46,437 nucleotides of DNA from Candidatus Thioglobus perditus (GTDB taxonomy: Bacteria; Pseudomonadota; Gammaproteobacteria; PS1; Pseudothioglobaceae): NCBI GenBank assembly GCA_002909145.1, contig PNQY01000120.1, positions 1-46,437 on the forward strand, read 5' to 3'. The notes beneath the pieces are model-generated. The model had not been told where the DNA came from and searched no databases. It saw only the letters and a list, made by a program, of their open reading frames with translations. A program made the position numbers and the translations under genes. Of this stretch, positions 27,590 to 37,273 are shown piece after piece; position 1 is the stretch's first letter; each line of letters begins with the position of its first letter.

Positions 27590-29401
27590 ATGAAATCAAC
27601 TACTAAAGCACACAAGCAGGCACTACAAACACTTATCATGGTTGGTAAGGAGAAAGGCTACCTTACTTATTCTGAAATCAATGACTTATTGCCAGAGGAT
27701 TTACTTACTCAAGAGCAAATAGAGCCTATTGTTACTATTCTAGAAGAATTAGATATTGCTGTTTCTGATACAGTTCCAGATGCTGATACATTAGTTGTTG
27801 AATCTGGAGCGAAGGCACAATCAACTTCAGCTGAAGCTGCAGTTGCCGCACTTGCTGCACTTGACTCTGAATTTGGCAGAACTACTGACCCAGTCAGAAT
27901 GTATATGCGTGAAATGGGTGTAGTTGACCTACTCGAACAAGAAGACGAAATTCGAATCGCTAAAGAGATTGAATCTGGTGTATTTGAAATTATGCAAGCA
28001 ATTACACTTTATCCAGCAATTACCAGCTACTTCTTTAAAGCTCACAAGCGTCTAGAAGAGGGCAAATGTAAAATGACTGATGTAATTATCGGTTATCAAG
28101 GCGATGCTGAAGATTTTGCCGCTAAAAAAGCTGCATTTGACGCTGGCGAATTTGATGATGATGAAGAATACGAAGAAATGGAAGAAATGGAATACACTGG
28201 TCCAGATGAGATGCAAGTGTATGGTCGTTTTGAAACTGTTTTGAAATGTTCTGAAAGTTATAAAGAAATTAATGAGAAATACGGCTTCCGTGACAAAAAA
28301 ACTGTTGAAGCGCGTGAACAACTTTCAAATGGCTTATCTGATCTACGTCTAGCTCCTAAACTTGTTAGCACAATGATGGAAGTTATTTGTGATCGAGTGG
28401 CTCAAGTAAAGAAACAAGAAAAAACTATTCAAAGCGCTTGCACTTACGCTGGCATGGAAAGAACTCAATTTTTTGAACTGTTCACAGGAAATGAAACTAA
28501 TTTTGACTGGCTAAAAAAAGTAAAATTAGACGACAAAGTAGCTAAATCTCTAGCATCCAGCAAAGATGAAATATTCTATGCTCAAAAAAATCTTCTAGAG
28601 TATGAAGAAGAGATGGAGCTAACAATTGCTGAGCTAAAAGCCCTTAATAAGATGTACCGTCGTGGTGATCGTCGTGCCAAGAAAGCTAAAAGCCAAATGA
28701 TTGAGGCCAACTTAAGACTGGTTATATCAATTGCTAAAAAATATGCTAATCGTGGATTGCAATTCTTAGACCTTATTCAAGAAGGCAATGTTGGCCTGAT
28801 GAAGGCAGTAGATAAGTTTGAATATCGTCGTGGATACAAGTTCTCTACTTATGCAACATGGTGGATTCGTCAAGCTATTACTCGTTCAATTGCTGACCAA
28901 GCACGCACAATTCGTATTCCAGTACACATGATTGAAACTATCAATAAGCTTAATCGTGTTCGTCGCCAATTACTGCAAAAGTTTGGTCGTGAAGCAACGC
29001 CTGAAGAGCTAGCCACTGAGATGGAACTACCAGAATATAAAATTATTAAGATTCTCAAGATTGCTAAAGAGCCTTTGTCAATGGAAACTCCAGTTGGTGA
29101 CGATGAAGATTCAAATATTGGTGATTTTATTGAAGATACCAATCTGTCTTCACCAGTAGAAATAACTACCAAAGAAAGTCTTAGAGAAACAACTGGCGAC
29201 TTATTAGCCAATCTTTCTCCTAGAGAGGCTAAAGTGTTAAAAATGCGTTTTGGTATTGATATGAATACTGATCATACTTTAGAAGAAGTTGGTCGTCAGT
29301 TTGATGTAACTCGTGAACGTATTCGTCAAATTGAAGCAAAAGCCCTGCGTAAGTTAAGACATCCTTCTCGTGCACACAAGCTTCAAAGCTTCTTAGAATA
29401 A
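27590..29401 (+). CDS. rpoD: RNA polymerase primary sigma factor (sigma-70)
   Basis: The 603-residue protein has region 1.1 at the N-terminus, region 1.2 ([11 protein letters not shown]), an acidic non-conserved insert ([14 protein letters not shown]), region 2 ([20 protein letters not shown], with YATWWIRQ), region 3 and region 4 ([20 protein letters not shown]). Length is like E. coli sigma-70. It starts from ATG without a strong ribosome binding site. tRNA-Ile(CAT) follows eight bases after the stop. Confidence 0.98.
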   Translation: MKSTTKAHKQALQTLIMVGKEKGYLTYSEINDLLPEDLLTQEQIEPIVTILEELDIAVSDTVPDADTLVVESGAKAQSTSAEAAVAALAALDSEFGRTTDPVRMYMREMGVVDLLEQEDEIRIAKEIESGVFEIMQAITLYPAITSYFFKAHKRLEEGKCKMTDVIIGYQGDAEDFAAKKAAFDAGEFDDDEEYEEMEEMEYTGPDEMQVYGRFETVLKCSESYKEINEKYGFRDKKTVEAREQLSNGLSDLRLAPKLVSTMMEVICDRVAQVKKQEKTIQSACTYAGMERTQFFELFTGNETNFDWLKKVKLDDKVAKSLASSKDEIFYAQKNLLEYEEEMELTIAELKALNKMYRRGDRRAKKAKSQMIEANLRLVISIAKKYANRGLQFLDLIQEGNVGLMKAVDKFEYRRGYKFSTYATWWIRQAITRSIADQARTIRIPVHMIETINKLNRVRRQLLQKFGREATPEELATEMELPEYKIIKILKIAKEPLSMETPVGDDEDSNIGDFIEDTNLSSPVEITTKESLRETTGDLLANLSPREAKVLKMRFGIDMNTDHTLEEVGRQFDVTRERIRQIEAKALRKLRHPSRAHKLQSFLE

Positions 29402-29409
29402 ACCCTTTC

Positions 29410-29486
29410 GGGCCTATAGCTCAGTTGGTTAGAGCAGTCGACTCATAATCGATTGGTCCTTGGTTCAAGTCCAAGTAGGCCCACCA
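29410..29486 (+). tRNA. tRNA-Ile2 (anticodon CAT, lysidine-modified)
   Basis: The 77-base cloverleaf has acceptor stem GGGCCTA/TAGGCCC, T stem CTTGG/CCAAG and encoded CCA. The anticodon loop is CTCATAA. The anticodon arm TCGACTCATAATCGA resembles E. coli tRNA-Ile2 rather than a tRNA-Met, so the C34 should be lysidinylated by TilS. It sits directly after rpoD and is probably cotranscribed with it. Confidence 0.93.
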
Positions 29487-29506
29487 TATTCGAATTACCT
29501 TATACT

Positions 29507-29530
29507 TGCCCTTATGGGCATTGTATTTGT
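29507..29530 (+). terminator. Weak intrinsic terminator after tRNA-Ile
   Basis: TGCCC-TTAT-GGGCA forms a five-pair hairpin followed by a T-rich stretch. It is placed well to end the rpoD-tRNA transcript, but the stem is short. Confidence 0.35.
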
Positions 29531-29577
29531 CATTCGTTCAGTTATATAGTTTTATAAAAAAGGTATTATAGTTCCAT

Positions 29578-30339
29578 ATGTTTGATTTGCTTACACCTAA
29601 ATTAATACAGCTAACTACAGAAGTTGGTGAAACAATAATGTCGTTTTATAATAGCAATATAAGTGTTGAAATGAAAGATGATGAAACACCTCTAACTATT
29701 GCCGATGAAACTGCACACAAGCTAATTGAAAAAGGCCTAGCAGAGATAACTCCAAATACTCCAATCTTATCAGAAGAGTCTGATGCAATTAGTTTTCATG
29801 AGCGCTCAAAATGGAGTGAATACTGGTTGGTGGATCCATTAGACGGCACACGTGATTTTCTAAATCACACTGGCGAGTTTTGTATTTGTATTGCCTATAT
29901 CAAAAACCACACTCCTATATTTGGAATGGTATATGCACCAATAAATAAAACACACTACTATACAACAGAAAACAACTCCACATTTAAACTGCATAACAAT
30001 ATAACAAAGCAACTATATGTACAGTCGCCACATCAACCTTTAGAGGTGGTAATTGGGCATAATTCTGCGCATAATAAAGACCTACAAGAACATTTACAAC
30101 AGCAGGAATCCTACAAAGTTAGCAAACTAGGTAGTGCTTTAAAATTTTGCTCAATTGCAGATGGAACATACGACTATTACCCAAGATTTGGGCCCTGTTC
30201 CGAGTGGGATACAGCAGCAGGAGTGTGCATATTACAAGGCGCTGGAGGCAGTGTTGTTAGTGAAGATGGCAAGCCTCTTAGATACAACACTAAGGACGAC
30301 CTAATTAGCCCAATATTTTTCGCATCAAGCAAACCTTAA
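29578..30339 (+). CDS. cysQ: 3'(2'),5'-bisphosphate nucleotidase
   Basis: The 253-residue inositol monophosphatase-fold enzyme has the metal motifs EESD and WLVDPLDGTRDF, and WDTAAGVCILQGAGG near the C-terminus. CysQ hydrolyses PAP, the by-product of sulfate activation, and may regulate PAPS. Its last 15 bases overlap the end of the convergent nadC gene. Confidence 0.93.
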   Translation: MFDLLTPKLIQLTTEVGETIMSFYNSNISVEMKDDETPLTIADETAHKLIEKGLAEITPNTPILSEESDAISFHERSKWSEYWLVDPLDGTRDFLNHTGEFCICIAYIKNHTPIFGMVYAPINKTHYYTTENNSTFKLHNNITKQLYVQSPHQPLEVVIGHNSAHNKDLQEHLQQQESYKVSKLGSALKFCSIADGTYDYYPRFGPCSEWDTAAGVCILQGAGGSVVSEDGKPLRYNTKDDLISPIFFASSKP

Positions 30340-31158
30340 AGAAAGATCTACTGCTTGAATATTTTTGGTAATACTGCCGATAGATATATAATCAACCCCA
30401 GTATTAGCAACATCTACAATATTATCTTTATCAATATTGCCAGACGCCTCTAGCGGTATTTTTGCACCAGTAATACCAACTGCTTTAGATAAATCTTTAA
30501 TTGAGAAATTATCACAAAGAATTCTAGTAATGCCACTTAATCCAAGAGACTCTTGTAATTGCTCTAAACTTTCAACCTCAACAATCAAATCTAGATCCGG
30601 ATGTTTTTCTGTAGACGCCTCAACAGCCTTAGTGATTGACCCTGAGGCAATAATATGGTTCTCTTTTAACATTACACAGTCATATAGCCCCATACGGTGA
30701 TTCACTCCACCACCACACTTAACCGCATATTTTTGCGCCAACCTTAATCCTGGAACGGTCTTTCTTGTGTCTAAGATTTTTGCATTAGTATGGGATATTT
30801 TTTTTACTAATATATCGGTCTGTGTAGCAACTGCGCTCAGGGTTTGTAAGAAATTAAGCGCGACTCTTTCTGCGGTTATTATTGCTCTAGAGGACCCACT
30901 TAAAGAACACAGCACATCACCTTTATCTACACTTGAGCCATCCTCAATATTCCAATTGATATCAATATTGCTATCTAATTGTAAAAATGCACTCTGTGCA
31001 TATTCTATGCCACAAATAATCGCAGACTCTTTGCAAACAATATCTGCAGTTATATGTTTATCATCAAGCAAACCTGCAGAAACATCACCACTACCAATAT
31101 CTTCAGATAATGCTGTTTTTACAATATTTAACAACTCGCTACTCATTAATAAATTCAT
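30325..31158 (-). CDS. nadC: Nicotinate-nucleotide pyrophosphorylase (carboxylating)
   Basis: The 277-residue protein has LDTRKTVPGLRLAQKYAVKC, then GGGVNHRMGLYD and LEASGNIDKDNI, all diagnostic of NadC. It converts quinolinate and PRPP to nicotinate mononucleotide in NAD synthesis. The start shown overlaps lpxB by 20 bases. An in-frame ATG at 31146 would shorten the overlap to eight bases and is equally plausible. It is the last gene of the lptM-lysA-yhbY-lpxB-nadC run. Confidence 0.95.
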   Translation of the reverse strand: MNLLMSSELLNIVKTALSEDIGSGDVSAGLLDDKHITADIVCKESAIICGIEYAQSAFLQLDSNIDINWNIEDGSSVDKGDVLCSLSGSSRAIITAERVALNFLQTLSAVATQTDILVKKISHTNAKILDTRKTVPGLRLAQKYAVKCGGGVNHRMGLYDCVMLKENHIIASGSITKAVEASTEKHPDLDLIVEVESLEQLQESLGLSGITRILCDNFSIKDLSKAVGITGAKIPLEASGNIDKDNIVDVANTGVDYISIGSITKNIQAVDLSLRFA

Positions 31159-32224
31159 AGATTAACCGCGCAGATTCATCGCTAGCATTTAAGCTTAGTT
31201 TGGAATGAATATCGTTAAACTCTTGTACCAATGAACTAGTATCACTGGTTATGATTTTCATTGCTTGTTTGGCAATATTATTAGCATTTGCATTATCTTG
31301 AATTAGCTCGGGGACCAGGTCTTTATTTGCAATTACATTAGGCAAAGATATGTATTTACTTTTAATCAACCTTGAGGCAATAAAATAACTAAGGCTTGAT
31401 AATTTATAAATTACCACCATTGGCACGCCCACAAGCGCCAATTCTAATGCGGCAGTTCCAGATGCCACCAACACCAAATCAGCGTCAAGCATTCTTGTAT
31501 GCGCATCACCAATTGAAACACTTACTGCACTAGTATTTATTTTTTCCTTTGCCCAGTCCTGCAACTCATCATTTGCTAGTGCTAAATGAAACTTTAACTC
31601 CGGATCTTGCTTGGACATAATACTGATAGCCAAGAGCATTTCAGGCAATAATCTTTTAACCTCGCTCTCTCTAGACCCTGGCATTAATAAAATATTTTTT
31701 CCATTAATATGGTTTTTTCTTGGCTTTAAACTCTCCGCCAACGGATGACCAACAAACAACGCTCTTTGATTATTGGATTTATAAAAATCAACCTCGAATG
31801 GAAACAAACACAAAATCAAATCGGTTGATTTTTTAATCTTCTTAACTCTATTTTGACGCCATGCCCATACTGATGGCGAGACAAAATGTATGGTTTTAAT
31901 GCCGCGAGATTTGAGTTTTTTTTCAATTACAAAATTAAAATCTGGAGCATCCACTCCAATAAAAACATCGGGCTTGTTGTTAGAAAAATAGTCAATAATA
32001 TTCTTGCGTAAACCAAGAAGAGATGGGAGTTTTTTTAACACTTCGCTAAAACCCATAACATTAACAAGGTTCATATCCCAAAGTTTTTTACACCCTGCAG
32101 ATGTCATCTTATCACCAGACAGGCCTTCGATTTGCACTCCTGGGTTTTGTGCTTTTAATGATACTACTAATTTAGATCCGATTAAATCACCTGAGGTTTC
32201 TGCGGCACTAATTGCAATCCTCAT
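31139..32224 (-). CDS. lpxB: Lipid-A-disaccharide synthase
   Basis: The 361-residue glycosyltransferase starts with AAETSGDLIGSKLV, has FIGVDAPDFNF and VSPSVWAWRQNRVKKI, and LLMPGSRESEVKRLLP. These are the LpxB signatures. It joins UDP-diacylglucosamine and lipid X in lipid A synthesis at the inner membrane. It is slightly shorter than the E. coli enzyme and separated from the other lpx genes. Confidence 0.95.
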   Translation of the reverse strand: MRIAISAAETSGDLIGSKLVVSLKAQNPGVQIEGLSGDKMTSAGCKKLWDMNLVNVMGFSEVLKKLPSLLGLRKNIIDYFSNNKPDVFIGVDAPDFNFVIEKKLKSRGIKTIHFVSPSVWAWRQNRVKKIKKSTDLILCLFPFEVDFYKSNNQRALFVGHPLAESLKPRKNHINGKNILLMPGSRESEVKRLLPEMLLAISIMSKQDPELKFHLALANDELQDWAKEKINTSAVSVSIGDAHTRMLDADLVLVASGTAALELALVGVPMVVIYKLSSLSYFIASRLIKSKYISLPNVIANKDLVPELIQDNANANNIAKQAMKIITSDTSSLVQEFNDIHSKLSLNASDESARLIYEFINE

Positions 32225-32231
32225 AGTTAAA

Positions 32232-32534
32232 TTATTTTCTTGGTAAGATTATTTCAGGATCCTCATCAAATGCTCGATAAATAACCATAATATTGCCAAT
32301 TACCTGCACCAAATGAGCGTTAGAAGATTCAATGATTTTATCAATCATCTTTTGCTTCTCATCTCTATCATCGCCACGAATTTTTATTTTTAACAATTCA
32401 TGTTTTGCCATAGTTGATTCTAACTCGGCCAAAACTGACTCGCTAAGACCATGCTGGCCAACCATTACTACTGGCTTTAAGCTGTGCCCTTTAGATCGTA
32501 AAAACTTCTTTTGATTGTTAGTTAATTTAGTCAT
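32232..32534 (-). CDS. yhbY: YhbY-family RNA-binding protein (CRM domain)
   Basis: This 100-residue single-domain CRM protein has LTNNQKKFLRSKGHSLKPVV at the start and the MVGQHGLSE loop, then KIKIRGDDRDEKQ. YhbY associates with the pre-50S ribosomal subunit. It overlaps the lysA stop by eight bases and precedes lpxB by seven. Confidence 0.93.
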   Translation of the reverse strand: MTKLTNNQKKFLRSKGHSLKPVVMVGQHGLSESVLAELESTMAKHELLKIKIRGDDRDEKQKMIDKIIESSNAHLVQVIGNIMVIYRAFDEDPEIILPRK

Positions 32535-33768
32535 TAATAATATATTCTTGTTTAAATAAATCTTTGATTGTTTCTCGCTCTCTGATCAAATAGTGTTGCA
32601 CACCATCAACCATAACTTCGGCAACCCTTGGGCGAGAATTATAATTTGAACTCATGGTAAAGCCATAAGCGCCAGCGGACATAATTGCTAGATAATCGCC
32701 TTGTGATAAAGATAGTTTTCTATCTTTGGCTAAAAAATCTCCAGTCTCACAAATTGGTCCTACTAAATCCCAACTAGCATCAACTCCATTTGAGTTTTCA
32801 TTTACAGGCAACACCTGATGATAAGCATTGTAAAAAGCTGGGCGCAATAAGTCATTCATAGCACCATCAATAATAGCAAAAGATTTATCTGAATTTTGTT
32901 TTAAAAACTCAACCTTAGTAATAAACACTCCCGCATTACCAACAACAGCCCTTCCAGGCTCTAAAATAATTTCTAAATTACCAGTGCGATTCATTATTTC
33001 ATTTATATAAGCAGATATATCTATAGTTTGCTCATCATCATACTTAATGCCAACTCCACCACCCAAATCAAGATGTGCTATTTCTATACCATTATCTTTC
33101 AGCTTATTAATTAACTCAATAACCTTATCCAGTGCATCCAGAAAAGGCGACACATCAGTAATTTGTGAACCAATATGACAGTCCAGGCCAACAACTTTTA
33201 AAGATTTGGAATTGTGAGCCAATTGATACAATTCAATAGCGTCATCAATGTCAACTCCAAATTTATTTTCTTTTAATCCGGTAGAGATATACGGGTGAGT
33301 TTTAGCATCAACATTAGGATTAACCCTTACAGACACTGGAGCTTGCATATTTAAACTTTGCGCAACTTCTCCAATACGACTCATCTCACTTGATGATTCA
33401 ACATTAAAGCAGCGAATGCCAGCCTCTAGTCCGCGTTTAATCTCATATTCTGTCTTGGCGACACCAGAGAATACACACTTAGATGCATCACCTCCAGCTG
33501 CAAGTACGCGCTCTAATTCTCCTAGAGATACAATGTCAAAACCAGCGCCAATTTTGGCTAACACATTAAGTACAGCTAGATTAGAGTTAGCCTTTACTGC
33601 ATAACAAACTAAATGTGGATGAGTACCAAATGCTGAGTCAAACTCACGCCAATTGTTCTCAACATCGCTACGCGAATATACATATAACGGCGAACCGTAG
33701 TCGTCCATTAAATCTGCTATATCAACAGATTCAACATGTAGAGAATGATTTTTGTATGAGAAGCTCAA
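32527..33768 (-). CDS. lysA: Diaminopimelate decarboxylase
   Basis: The 413-residue PLP enzyme has CYAVKANSN with the cofactor lysine near residue 59, HIGSQIT, LDLGGGVGI and EPGRAVVGNAG in the barrel. The substrate-binding GPICETGDFLA follows, with the C-terminal MSAGAYGFTMSSNYNSRPR. It makes lysine from meso-diaminopimelate. It follows the small lipoprotein gene by three bases, as in other gammaproteobacteria. Confidence 0.97.
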   Translation of the reverse strand: MSFSYKNHSLHVESVDIADLMDDYGSPLYVYSRSDVENNWREFDSAFGTHPHLVCYAVKANSNLAVLNVLAKIGAGFDIVSLGELERVLAAGGDASKCVFSGVAKTEYEIKRGLEAGIRCFNVESSSEMSRIGEVAQSLNMQAPVSVRVNPNVDAKTHPYISTGLKENKFGVDIDDAIELYQLAHNSKSLKVVGLDCHIGSQITDVSPFLDALDKVIELINKLKDNGIEIAHLDLGGGVGIKYDDEQTIDISAYINEIMNRTGNLEIILEPGRAVVGNAGVFITKVEFLKQNSDKSFAIIDGAMNDLLRPAFYNAYHQVLPVNENSNGVDASWDLVGPICETGDFLAKDRKLSLSQGDYLAIMSAGAYGFTMSSNYNSRPRVAEVMVDGVQHYLIRERETIKDLFKQEYIIND

Positions 33769-33771
33769 AGA

Positions 33772-33933
33772 TTATTTAGAGTTAGAAGTCTGATTGAATG
33801 CTAGGATTGTATTTGTTGTTTTGGTTAATACAACTTTTTCAGCTTTTACACTTTCAAGCTCCCCCATCTTTCCACAAGCAGAAATTGTAATTACTGCAAA
33901 TACTAGCACTGTTAATTTAATTAGTTGTTTCAT
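33772..33933 (-). CDS. lptM: Small LptM/YifL-like lipoprotein
   Basis: The 53-residue peptide from the ATG at 33933 has a lipoprotein signal sequence (MKQLIKLTVLVFAVITISAC) with lipobox ISAC and cysteine at residue 20. It is followed by GKMGEL, close to the CGQKGPL of LptM/YifL. LptM helps the LPS transporter LptD reach its correct disulfide state. The position directly in front of lysA matches other gammaproteobacteria, and the short length is normal. Confidence 0.78.
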   Translation of the reverse strand: MKQLIKLTVLVFAVITISACGKMGELESVKAEKVVLTKTTNTILAFNQTSNSK

Positions 33934-33972
33934 TGTGTTTAATCTATTATTTTTACAGAATTAGGCCTCATT

Positions 33973-34632
33973 TTACAGCAATTCTTCAAGTTGTCGAACG
34001 AACGAACTTCTTGATATATTAAAGGCGCCAAGGCTTTTTAGATGTGGATTTTCAATTTGACAATCAACCAGATGATAAGCCATATTTTTTAGTAAATATA
34101 CAAATGCAAACTTGGAGGCGTTACTTACCAAAGAAAACATCGACTCACCAAAAAATACTCTGCCCATAGCAACACCATATAAACCACCGACAAGATTATT
34201 TTGCTCATATACTTCAACAGAATGCGCAACACCTTGCATATGAAGCTTATTGTAAGCGGCAACCATATCGTTATCTATCCATGTGCCTTGCTGATCTTTG
34301 CGCTTAACTGTCTTACAGTGATTTATTACACTGGAAAAATCAGCATTAACTCTAATTTCAAATTTACTTGAATTAATAGTTTTATTTAAGCTTTTAGAAA
34401 TATGGAGACTATCTGGTGTAATTATCATTCGTGGATCTGGACTATACCAAAGCACTGGATCATCCTCGCTATACCAAGGAAAAATACCTTTCGAATAAGC
34501 ATCAATCAATCTAGAAGATGTAAGTTCGCCACCAATAGCAATTAAACCATTTGGCTCTTTCAATGCTGTATTAATATCTGGAAATGGTGTGTCTGATGAG
34601 TGAAGAATAAATTCTTCTGGAATATCGATCAC
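33973..34632 (-). CDS. aat: Leucyl/phenylalanyl-tRNA--protein transferase
   Basis: The 219-residue protein has GIFPWYSEDDPVLWYSPDPR, then GVAHSVEVYE, LVGGLYGVAMGRVFFGESMFS and a DCQ motif, all Aat signatures. It adds Leu or Phe to proteins with N-terminal Lys or Arg, marking them for ClpSAP (N-end rule). Its start overlaps the nudE stop by four bases. It is slightly shorter at the N-terminus than the E. coli protein. Confidence 0.96.
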   Translation of the reverse strand: MIDIPEEFILHSSDTPFPDINTALKEPNGLIAIGGELTSSRLIDAYSKGIFPWYSEDDPVLWYSPDPRMIITPDSLHISKSLNKTINSSKFEIRVNADFSSVINHCKTVKRKDQQGTWIDNDMVAAYNKLHMQGVAHSVEVYEQNNLVGGLYGVAMGRVFFGESMFSLVSNASKFAFVYLLKNMAYHLVDCQIENPHLKSLGAFNISRSSFVRQLEELL

Positions 34633-35174
34633 TGATTTTTAATAATTGCTTTTGCCATATACAAAGCAGCAATAGTCCTGGCTTCAGTTAAATCTTCATC
34701 ATAAACCAACTGATCTAAATTTGATAGTTTATGCTTAACCACTTGCAATGGCTCTGGCTCGTCACCCTCGGCACTATCTTCATATAAATCTTGCGCCAAT
34801 ACAATGTGTGTAAAGTTTGATTGATACCCAGGAGCAAGAGTCATAGTTTTAATTAATTCTAACTTTTTAGCACCATAACCAATCTCTTCAATTAGCTCTC
34901 TATTAGCTGCATCAATTGTAGATTCGCCTTTATCGATTTTGCCCTTAGTAAGTGCAAGCTCATAGCGATCTGTACCACCAGAGTATTCATAAATCATTAG
35001 CACTGTATCATCATCAAGCATAGGTATAACCAATACCGCTCCTTCCCCAGGTGGCTTAAGGCGTTCATACTGACGTTTCTCACCATTAGAGAACTCAACA
35101 TCCATCGATTGAATATTAAAATACTTAGTTGTAGCAATATTTTTTATATTGGAAAGTACTGGTTTTTTACGCAT
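34629..35174 (-). CDS. nudE: ADP compounds hydrolase NudE (Nudix)
   Basis: The 181-residue protein has the Nudix box GKIDKGESTIDAANRELIEE followed by IGYG. The N-terminal QYERLKPPGEGAVLVIPM and TLAPGYQSNFTHIVLA match NudE. It hydrolyses ADP-ribose, Ap3A and NADH to nucleoside monophosphates. It is coupled to aat by an ATGA overlap. Confidence 0.9.
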   Translation of the reverse strand: MRKKPVLSNIKNIATTKYFNIQSMDVEFSNGEKRQYERLKPPGEGAVLVIPMLDDDTVLMIYEYSGGTDRYELALTKGKIDKGESTIDAANRELIEEIGYGAKKLELIKTMTLAPGYQSNFTHIVLAQDLYEDSAEGDEPEPLQVVKHKLSNLDQLVYDEDLTEARTIAALYMAKAIIKNQ

Positions 35175-35320
35175 ATTTAGAATTATAACATTAGGTGCAA
35201 CGCATCCATCAATATCAAGAAGGAGATAGATGACTCTTTACCATAACCCAACTTCAAAATCTAAAGGGTGTTTGAATTACCTTGATTAAGATATAGAGTT
35301 CAGGTAGATGAAAAATCTTT

Positions 35321-36232
35321 TTAGTAATCAAACTCCATTTTCTCAAAAACCCATTGAGCATTCCTGCCAGCAATGCTTTGATGTCCAGTCAAGAAATGAA
35401 ATTCACTTTGATCAATTTTACTTGCCTCTAACATGTCACCATCATTTTCTAAAATTTTTCCAATTTCTGTTTTTAAAAATACTAAATATTGCTGAGTGTT
35501 TTTGGTTGCCGTGGCTAAATCGGACACTTTGCCATGACCAGGAACAATATACTCCGGTTTAAATTCAGCCATCTTGTCAAAAACCTCAATCCAACTTTGA
35601 GTATTTCTAGCAGGACCAATGCCTAACATTCTGTCATTAAACACCACATCACCTGCAAACATAATTTTTAAGCTTGGCATCCAAACAACAATATCGCCCA
35701 CGGTATGTGCTGCACCAAAATGATACAATTCCAAAGACTCGCCACCGAGCTTAAGATTTATTTTTTCATCAAAAGTTTCCAATGCAAATAACGGCTTAGT
35801 GCCATCCAAACTCTGTTTGATTAACCCACCAAGTCTATCCAAATGATAATCAACTCTAACCTTTTGATCTTGCTTAGTTTTACTAGAGGCAATAATTCTA
35901 GCACCTAACTGTTGAAAATAATCGTTACCTAGCCAACGATGATCTTGGCCACCAGAATTAATCACAATTTTGATTGGCTGATTGGTGATGGTTTGAATGG
36001 TCTCATGAATCTCTTTAGCGCCCAAATAACTTGCACCTGAGTCAATTAGAATTACACCGTCTTTGGTAACAATAACGCCATGGGTTGAGTTGTTGCCAAG
36101 ATTGCTTGGAGATCTTTGTGTTGTTTCACCGACCAAAGCGTATACATTATCAGTGACTTTTTGTATATCAAGCGCCGCTTGTGCTATTGCCATATTAACA
36201 ATCAAAATTAAAAACGTAGATATTTTTTTCAT
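35321..36232 (-). CDS. Exported metallo-beta-lactamase-fold protein lacking the HxH part of the metal motif
   Basis: The 303-residue protein has a signal peptide (MKKISTFLILIVNMAIAQA) and the MBL fold. Where family members have HxHxDH, this one reads S93-G-G-Q-D97-H98, so two zinc-1 histidines are missing. The other ligands are intact: GAAHTVGD, FAGDVVF and PGHG. One metal site should survive, and the reaction may differ from the hydrolase at 16692. It lies 47 bases after an exported rhodanese on the same strand, suggesting a shared periplasmic sulfur-related job. The substrate is unknown. Confidence 0.75.
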   Translation of the reverse strand: MKKISTFLILIVNMAIAQAALDIQKVTDNVYALVGETTQRSPSNLGNNSTHGVIVTKDGVILIDSGASYLGAKEIHETIQTITNQPIKIVINSGGQDHRWLGNDYFQQLGARIIASSKTKQDQKVRVDYHLDRLGGLIKQSLDGTKPLFALETFDEKINLKLGGESLELYHFGAAHTVGDIVVWMPSLKIMFAGDVVFNDRMLGIGPARNTQSWIEVFDKMAEFKPEYIVPGHGKVSDLATATKNTQQYLVFLKTEIGKILENDGDMLEASKIDQSEFHFLTGHQSIAGRNAQWVFEKMEFDY

Positions 36233-36279
36233 ATCATTCTCTGTATTTTTCAGTATTAATTCAATTCTATAGATTTTAT

Positions 36280-37206
36280 TTAAAGATCAAAAGTATCATC
36301 ATATGGCTTGTTGCCTTTTACTGTAGGCAAATCTAACCAATTTCCCCAGTGCGACCAACCGCCATTGTAAAGCCTTACATCTTTGTAGCCTAAGTGTTTA
36401 AGCTGCAAGAAGGCTTCACTCATACGAAAACCATCATCACAATAAACATATACAATATTATCTTTTGGCACTGATTGGTATAAATCGACCAGATCATCAT
36501 CCTCTAGCCAAGTTTGGGATTCTGCATCAGTACCATCCATGCTGACAATATTAATAGCACCAGGAATATGCCCCTCTTGAACGCCATGAGAGCTACCACC
36601 AGCATATCGCTCCGGTGGACGGGCGTCAATCAAGGTGATATTGTTTGAACGATTTGAAGTTATAAAATCATAGATTTGAGGGAATTCAACATACATAGAT
36701 TTATCAGCCTCAGGCAGGACAATATTACTACCTGCTCTTGCAGGAGATGCGTCTTGAGTGATATCCTCAAATGCAGACCATGCTATAGTGCCGCCATTAA
36801 GAATTTTTAATTGGGATTCTTCAAATCCATATAATTTTAATAGTACCCATAATCGAGCCGCAGTTACTGTTCGAGTGTCATCATAAATAACAATTGTTGA
36901 GTCTTTCTTTACACCCCATTTACGTAGTGTGGCTTGAAATTGCTCTCTAGAAGGAAAGCGCGTTACATTTAAAGACTGGTTATCGGCTAGATCTTTAAAT
37001 CGTTTTACTTGTATTGCACCTGGAATATGACCTATAGTATGATAACGATGTGGATGATATCGCACTTCAAATACAATCAGATTATCATCTTCAATATGTT
37101 CTGCAAGCCAGTCTGAATCAACCATAAAGCTTGGTATTGCATGAGCACTAGTAATAGTTAAGGCCAGCACAACAAGCACACTAGCAAACAATTTAAATTG
37201 TTTCAT
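36280..37206 (-). CDS. Exported two-domain rhodanese (sulfurtransferase)
   Basis: The 308-residue protein has a signal peptide (residues about 1-23, ending AHA). Two rhodanese domains follow. The first (HIPGAIQV...VIYDD) has lost the cysteine, as is usual; the second carries the catalytic C256 in YCDDGFR. It should transfer sulfane sulfur, for example from thiosulfate, in the periplasm. A ribosome binding site AAGGAG precedes the ATG. It is followed by an MBL-fold gene. Confidence 0.88.
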   Translation of the reverse strand: MKQFKLFASVLVVLALTITSAHAIPSFMVDSDWLAEHIEDDNLIVFEVRYHPHRYHTIGHIPGAIQVKRFKDLADNQSLNVTRFPSREQFQATLRKWGVKKDSTIVIYDDTRTVTAARLWVLLKLYGFEESQLKILNGGTIAWSAFEDITQDASPARAGSNIVLPEADKSMYVEFPQIYDFITSNRSNNITLIDARPPERYAGGSSHGVQEGHIPGAINIVSMDGTDAESQTWLEDDDLVDLYQSVPKDNIVYVYCDDGFRMSEAFLQLKHLGYKDVRLYNGGWSHWGNWLDLPTVKGNKPYDDTFDL

Positions 37207-37244
37207 ATTTTTTCTCCTTGAGATTAATTTTTATTATTAATGAT

Positions 37245-37260
37245 ATTGGCAATCGCCAAT
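37245..37260. other. Palindrome between the TRIC-family and rhodanese genes
   Basis: ATTGGC-AATC-GCCAAT is a perfect six-base inverted repeat flanked by a direct repeat of AATGATATT. It lies about 40 bases before the rhodanese start. It could be a weak terminator for the upstream gene, though no U-run follows, or an operator. Confidence 0.3.
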
Positions 37261-37273
37261 GATATTTTACAAA

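Noticed and set aside
29410-29486. Reading the CAT-anticodon tRNA as tRNA-Met
   Set aside because: The anticodon arm and body match tRNA-Ile2, and TilS, which modifies it, is encoded nearby.
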